Of a stretch of DNA of 7,643 nucleotides, positions 6,082 through 7,643 are shown piece by piece. The notes under the pieces are model-generated. The model saw only the letters and a program-made list of their open reading frames with translations. It made no database searches and was not told the DNA's origin. The translations under genes were made by a program, and so were the position numbers. How positions within the stretch are numbered: the first letter of the stretch is position 1; each line of letters starts with the position of its first letter. This stretch comes from Chloroflexia bacterium (lineage in GTDB: Bacteria > Chloroflexota > Chloroflexia > Thermomicrobiales > UBA6265): contig JACCVC010000253.1 in the NCBI GenBank assembly GCA_013698305.1, forward strand, positions 1-7,643, written 5' to 3'.

Positions 6082-6143
6082 CCAGCGTGCCGACCGACGC
6101 ACCATGTCCTCTCCAAACGTAGCGACTTGATGACTGGATCACC

Positions 6144-7397
6144 ATGCCGATTTTCGACGCCGACCTGCAAGAGCTCGACCGCCTGAGACCGCCCGATGAG
6201 GCCAGGCGAATCATCGAAGGGCGCCTCCCCCGCCTTTCGACCGAAAGGGTACCGCTCCTGGACGCCGTCGGCAGGATCCTCGCCCGCGACATCGTCGCCC
6301 CCGCCGACCATCCACCTTTCCCCGCCTCGACCATGGATGGCTTCGCGGTGGTCGCCGCCGATCCTTCCCCCTGGCGCGAGATCATCGGAAGCCAACCTGC
6401 CGGCTCGATGATCGAAACCGAGGTCCACGACGGGGAGGCAATCCGGATCATGACCGGTGCCCCCATCCCCGCCGGAGCGGATGCGGTCGTCCCGGTGGAA
6501 TCAACCTCCCCCGCCGAGGATCATGTGGTGATCCATCAGGAGGATGTCCGACCGGGCGCCAACATCCGCCCGGTCGGCTCCGATCTTCGTCGGGGCGATC
6601 TGGTCCTTCCAGCAGGATCCCGCCTCCAACCGCCGCACATCGGGCTGATCGCCAGCCTCGGCATTGCCGACATTGAGGTCGCCCGAAAGCCACGAATCTC
6701 GATCATCGCCACTGGCGACGAGGTGATCGATCCCGGCACACAACTGGAACCCGGCCAGATCTACGACGCCAACCGCTTCAGCCTCGCCACCGCCGTGATC
6801 GACGCCGGAGCGGAGATCAGCTGGATCGGCCTCGCGCCCGACAACCGCGAACATCTGCAATCGCTGATCGAACAGCGCATGGAGACCGACGACATCATCC
6901 TTACCTCCGGCGGCGTCTCGATGGGCGACATGGACTACATCAAGGCGATCCTGTTTGAGTCTCCGGACGTCACCGTCCACTTTCGCAAGCTCTACATGAA
7001 GCCCGGCAAGCCACTCAACTTCGCCACCCAAGGCGACACGCTCATCTTCGGGCTGCCCGGCAACCCGGTCTCGTCGCTGGTGACGTTCGAGCTGTTCCTG
7101 CGTCCCGCCATCGGCATCATGAGCGGCGCGACCGAGCCTGATCGCCCGCGCGTCCGCGTCGAACTGACCGTGCCCACCACGCCATCTGACCGGATCGAGT
7201 ACCAGCGCGGTCGCGTCGTGGTCACGAATGACGGACGCCTCCACGCAAGCAGCACCGGAGCACAGCAATCGTCGCGGCTGGCGTCCTTTGTCGGCGCCAA
7301 CGCGCTGCTCGTGATCCCACCTCGGGATCGCTCCTACGCCGCCGGCGAGATGGTCGACGCCCTGCTGCTGGAGACACCGATCCCAACCTCTTCGTAG
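6144..7397 (+). CDS. moeA: Molybdopterin molybdotransferase MoeA
   Basis: MoeA inserts molybdate into adenylylated molybdopterin, the last common step of molybdenum cofactor synthesis in the cytoplasm. The 417 residues are of normal length and contain all main motifs. PPFPASTMDGFAV (57-69, with D65) and MTGAPIPAGADAVVP (103-117, with T104) belong to the N-terminal half. TGDEV (190-194, with E193) opens the MoaB/Mog-like domain, followed by LTSGGVSMGDMDY (253-265, with D264). MKPGKPLNF (285-293) and FGLPGNPVSSLVTFE (302-316) complete the molybdate/molybdopterin site. A small C-terminal beta domain (about 330-417) ends the protein. ATG 6144 has only a weak GGAT about 8 bases upstream, but no other in-frame start lies nearby and the N-terminus fits the family. 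No other cofactor genes are in the window. A fused substrate-binding or MobB domain, seen in some relatives, is absent. Confidence 0.96.
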   Translation: MPIFDADLQELDRLRPPDEARRIIEGRLPRLSTERVPLLDAVGRILARDIVAPADHPPFPASTMDGFAVVAADPSPWREIIGSQPAGSMIETEVHDGEAIRIMTGAPIPAGADAVVPVESTSPAEDHVVIHQEDVRPGANIRPVGSDLRRGDLVLPAGSRLQPPHIGLIASLGIADIEVARKPRISIIATGDEVIDPGTQLEPGQIYDANRFSLATAVIDAGAEISWIGLAPDNREHLQSLIEQRMETDDIILTSGGVSMGDMDYIKAILFESPDVTVHFRKLYMKPGKPLNFATQGDTLIFGLPGNPVSSLVTFELFLRPAIGIMSGATEPDRPRVRVELTVPTTPSDRIEYQRGRVVVTNDGRLHASSTGAQQSSRLASFVGANALLVIPPRDRSYAAGEMVDALLLETPIPTSS

Positions 7398-7418
7398 CAT
7401 CGAGCCTTGTGCCCGATG
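7398..7418 (+). terminator. Hairpin directly after moeA, possible terminator
   Basis: CATCGAGC (7398-7405) pairs with GCCCGATG (7411-7418) over eight bases with one A-C mismatch and a five-base loop, starting right after the stop codon. No T-run follows, so intrinsic termination is uncertain. Confidence 0.35.
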
Positions 7419-7457
7419 ACCTCTCAACGACCAACCATCTCCGCCAGATAGAACGAT

Positions 7458-7488
7458 TGCGGTATTGTTTAATGAACGCAATTCCGCA
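7458..7488 (+). promoter_or_regulatory. Inverted repeat around a -10-like box before the small acidic gene
   Basis: TGCGGTATTG (7458-7467) and CAATTCCGCA (7479-7488) are inverted copies of ten bases with one mismatch, separated by 11 bases. The spacer region holds TTTAAT (7468-7473), five of six matches to a -10 box; no good -35 is visible. The right arm ends 24 bases before the downstream ATG. It could be an operator over a promoter, or a leader RNA hairpin with one U-U mismatch. Confidence 0.4.
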
Positions 7489-7500
7489 CATCGCATCATC

Positions 7501-7506
7501 AGGGGA
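7501..7506 (+). promoter_or_regulatory. Ribosome binding site of the small acidic protein
   Basis: AGGGGA lies 6 bases before ATG 7513. It is the strongest site among the plus-strand genes here and supports the call of a gene cut by the right edge. Confidence 0.7.
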
Positions 7507-7512
7507 ACCACC

Positions 7513-7643
7513 ATGAACGAAGACGACATCGACTTTTCGGTAAGCGACGTTGAATACAACGTCATCACCACCCTCAGCAACCTGCTCCAGAGCGAGGAAG
7601 TGCTGGCAAAATACGCCGACGACGCCGACGAAGAGGGAAACGC
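7513..7643 (+). CDS. Small acidic protein of unknown function, 3' end beyond the window
   Basis: Forty-three full codons are present from ATG 7513, which has a strong ribosome binding site. The sequence begins MNEDDIDFSVSDVEYNVITT and continues SNLLQSEEVLAKYADDADEE. It is very acidic, with Asp and Glu at about a third of positions, and residues about 10-36 look like amphipathic helix (VEYNVITTLSNLLQSEEVLAKYA). There is no signal peptide or membrane segment, so it is probably cytoplasmic. From memory it resembles short uncharacterised helical proteins found in Chloroflexota, but I cannot verify this and I assign no function. It lies 115 bases after moeA, with a hairpin and an operator-like inverted repeat between, so it is probably expressed separately. 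Confidence 0.7.
   Translation, partial: MNEDDIDFSVSDVEYNVITTLSNLLQSEEVLAKYADDADEEGN

Larger units (their letters stand above)
5666..6143. other. Divergent rel/moeA intergenic region, no convincing gene
   Basis: The short minus-strand frames here (up to 69 codons) lack ribosome binding sites and recognisable motifs, and I do not call them. The region holds a possible rel promoter (5759-5788), two diverged copies of a 23-base hairpin repeat (5908-5930 and 6036-6058), a seven-base-stem hairpin (5969-5990), a 12-base palindrome (6005-6016) and an inverted repeat before moeA (6051-6081). It is richer in A and T than the flanking genes, especially at 5760-5835 and 6000-6022, as expected for promoters. 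Confidence 0.6.

Noticed and set aside
6023..6143. Molybdenum cofactor riboswitch upstream of moeA
   Set aside because: Only one stem with an eight-base arm is evident; I could not match the conserved parts of the Moco RNA motif.
7477..7489. Thirteen-base match CGCAATTCCGCAC with 2371-2383
   Set aside because: A match of this length is expected about once by chance in a window of this size, and the flanks do not align.
6501..7580. Minus-strand 359-codon open frame opposite moeA
   Set aside because: Antisense to a complete moeA; no recognisable domain, and it runs across the promoter and start of the next gene.

Overview
The window is GC-rich bacterial chromosome with ordinary housekeeping and accessory genes. 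The Rel, Lgt and MoeA sequences, a PPOX-class protein of the F420-associated type and the small acidic protein at the right edge suggest Chloroflexota, perhaps near the Thermomicrobia. This is an impression from the sequences and was not tested by a search. I found no tRNA, rRNA, CRISPR array, transposase or phage gene.

Layout. Everything from 1 to 5665 reads on the minus strand, in the order: long Rel/SpoT (p)ppGpp enzyme (5665-3365); PfkB-family sugar kinase (3364-2408, whose ATG follows the rel stop codon directly); a frameshifted PPOX/flavin-split-barrel gene (2326-1896); lgt, prolipoprotein diacylglyceryl transferase (1733-915); and an exported protein of unknown function (718 to beyond the left edge). 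A 478-base divergent intergenic region (5666-6143) separates these from plus-strand moeA (6144-7397) and the start of a small acidic protein (7513 onward). The genes do not form one obvious pathway. Rel and the kinase are probably co-expressed. Lgt lipidates exported lipoproteins, MoeA makes molybdenum cofactor, and the PPOX gene is probably dead or carries a sequence error.

The more unusual content lies between genes. A hairpin repeat beginning CGTAGGG occurs three times. Two copies face each other in a MITE-like inverted pair (753-919), and a third lies at about 2361-2412. In two copies the TAG inside CGTAGGG is the actual stop codon of the adjoining gene (lgt and the kinase). A second, diverged 23-base repeat pair sits in the rel/moeA intergenic region. 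All five differences between its copies are transitions, and one keeps a stem paired as G-U. The PPOX frameshift lies within a near-perfect 32-base tandem repeat. Rel combines an intact hydrolase HD site with an EXDD synthetase motif. I found no convincing undescribed multi-gene system; the repeat family that supplies stop codons is the best lead.
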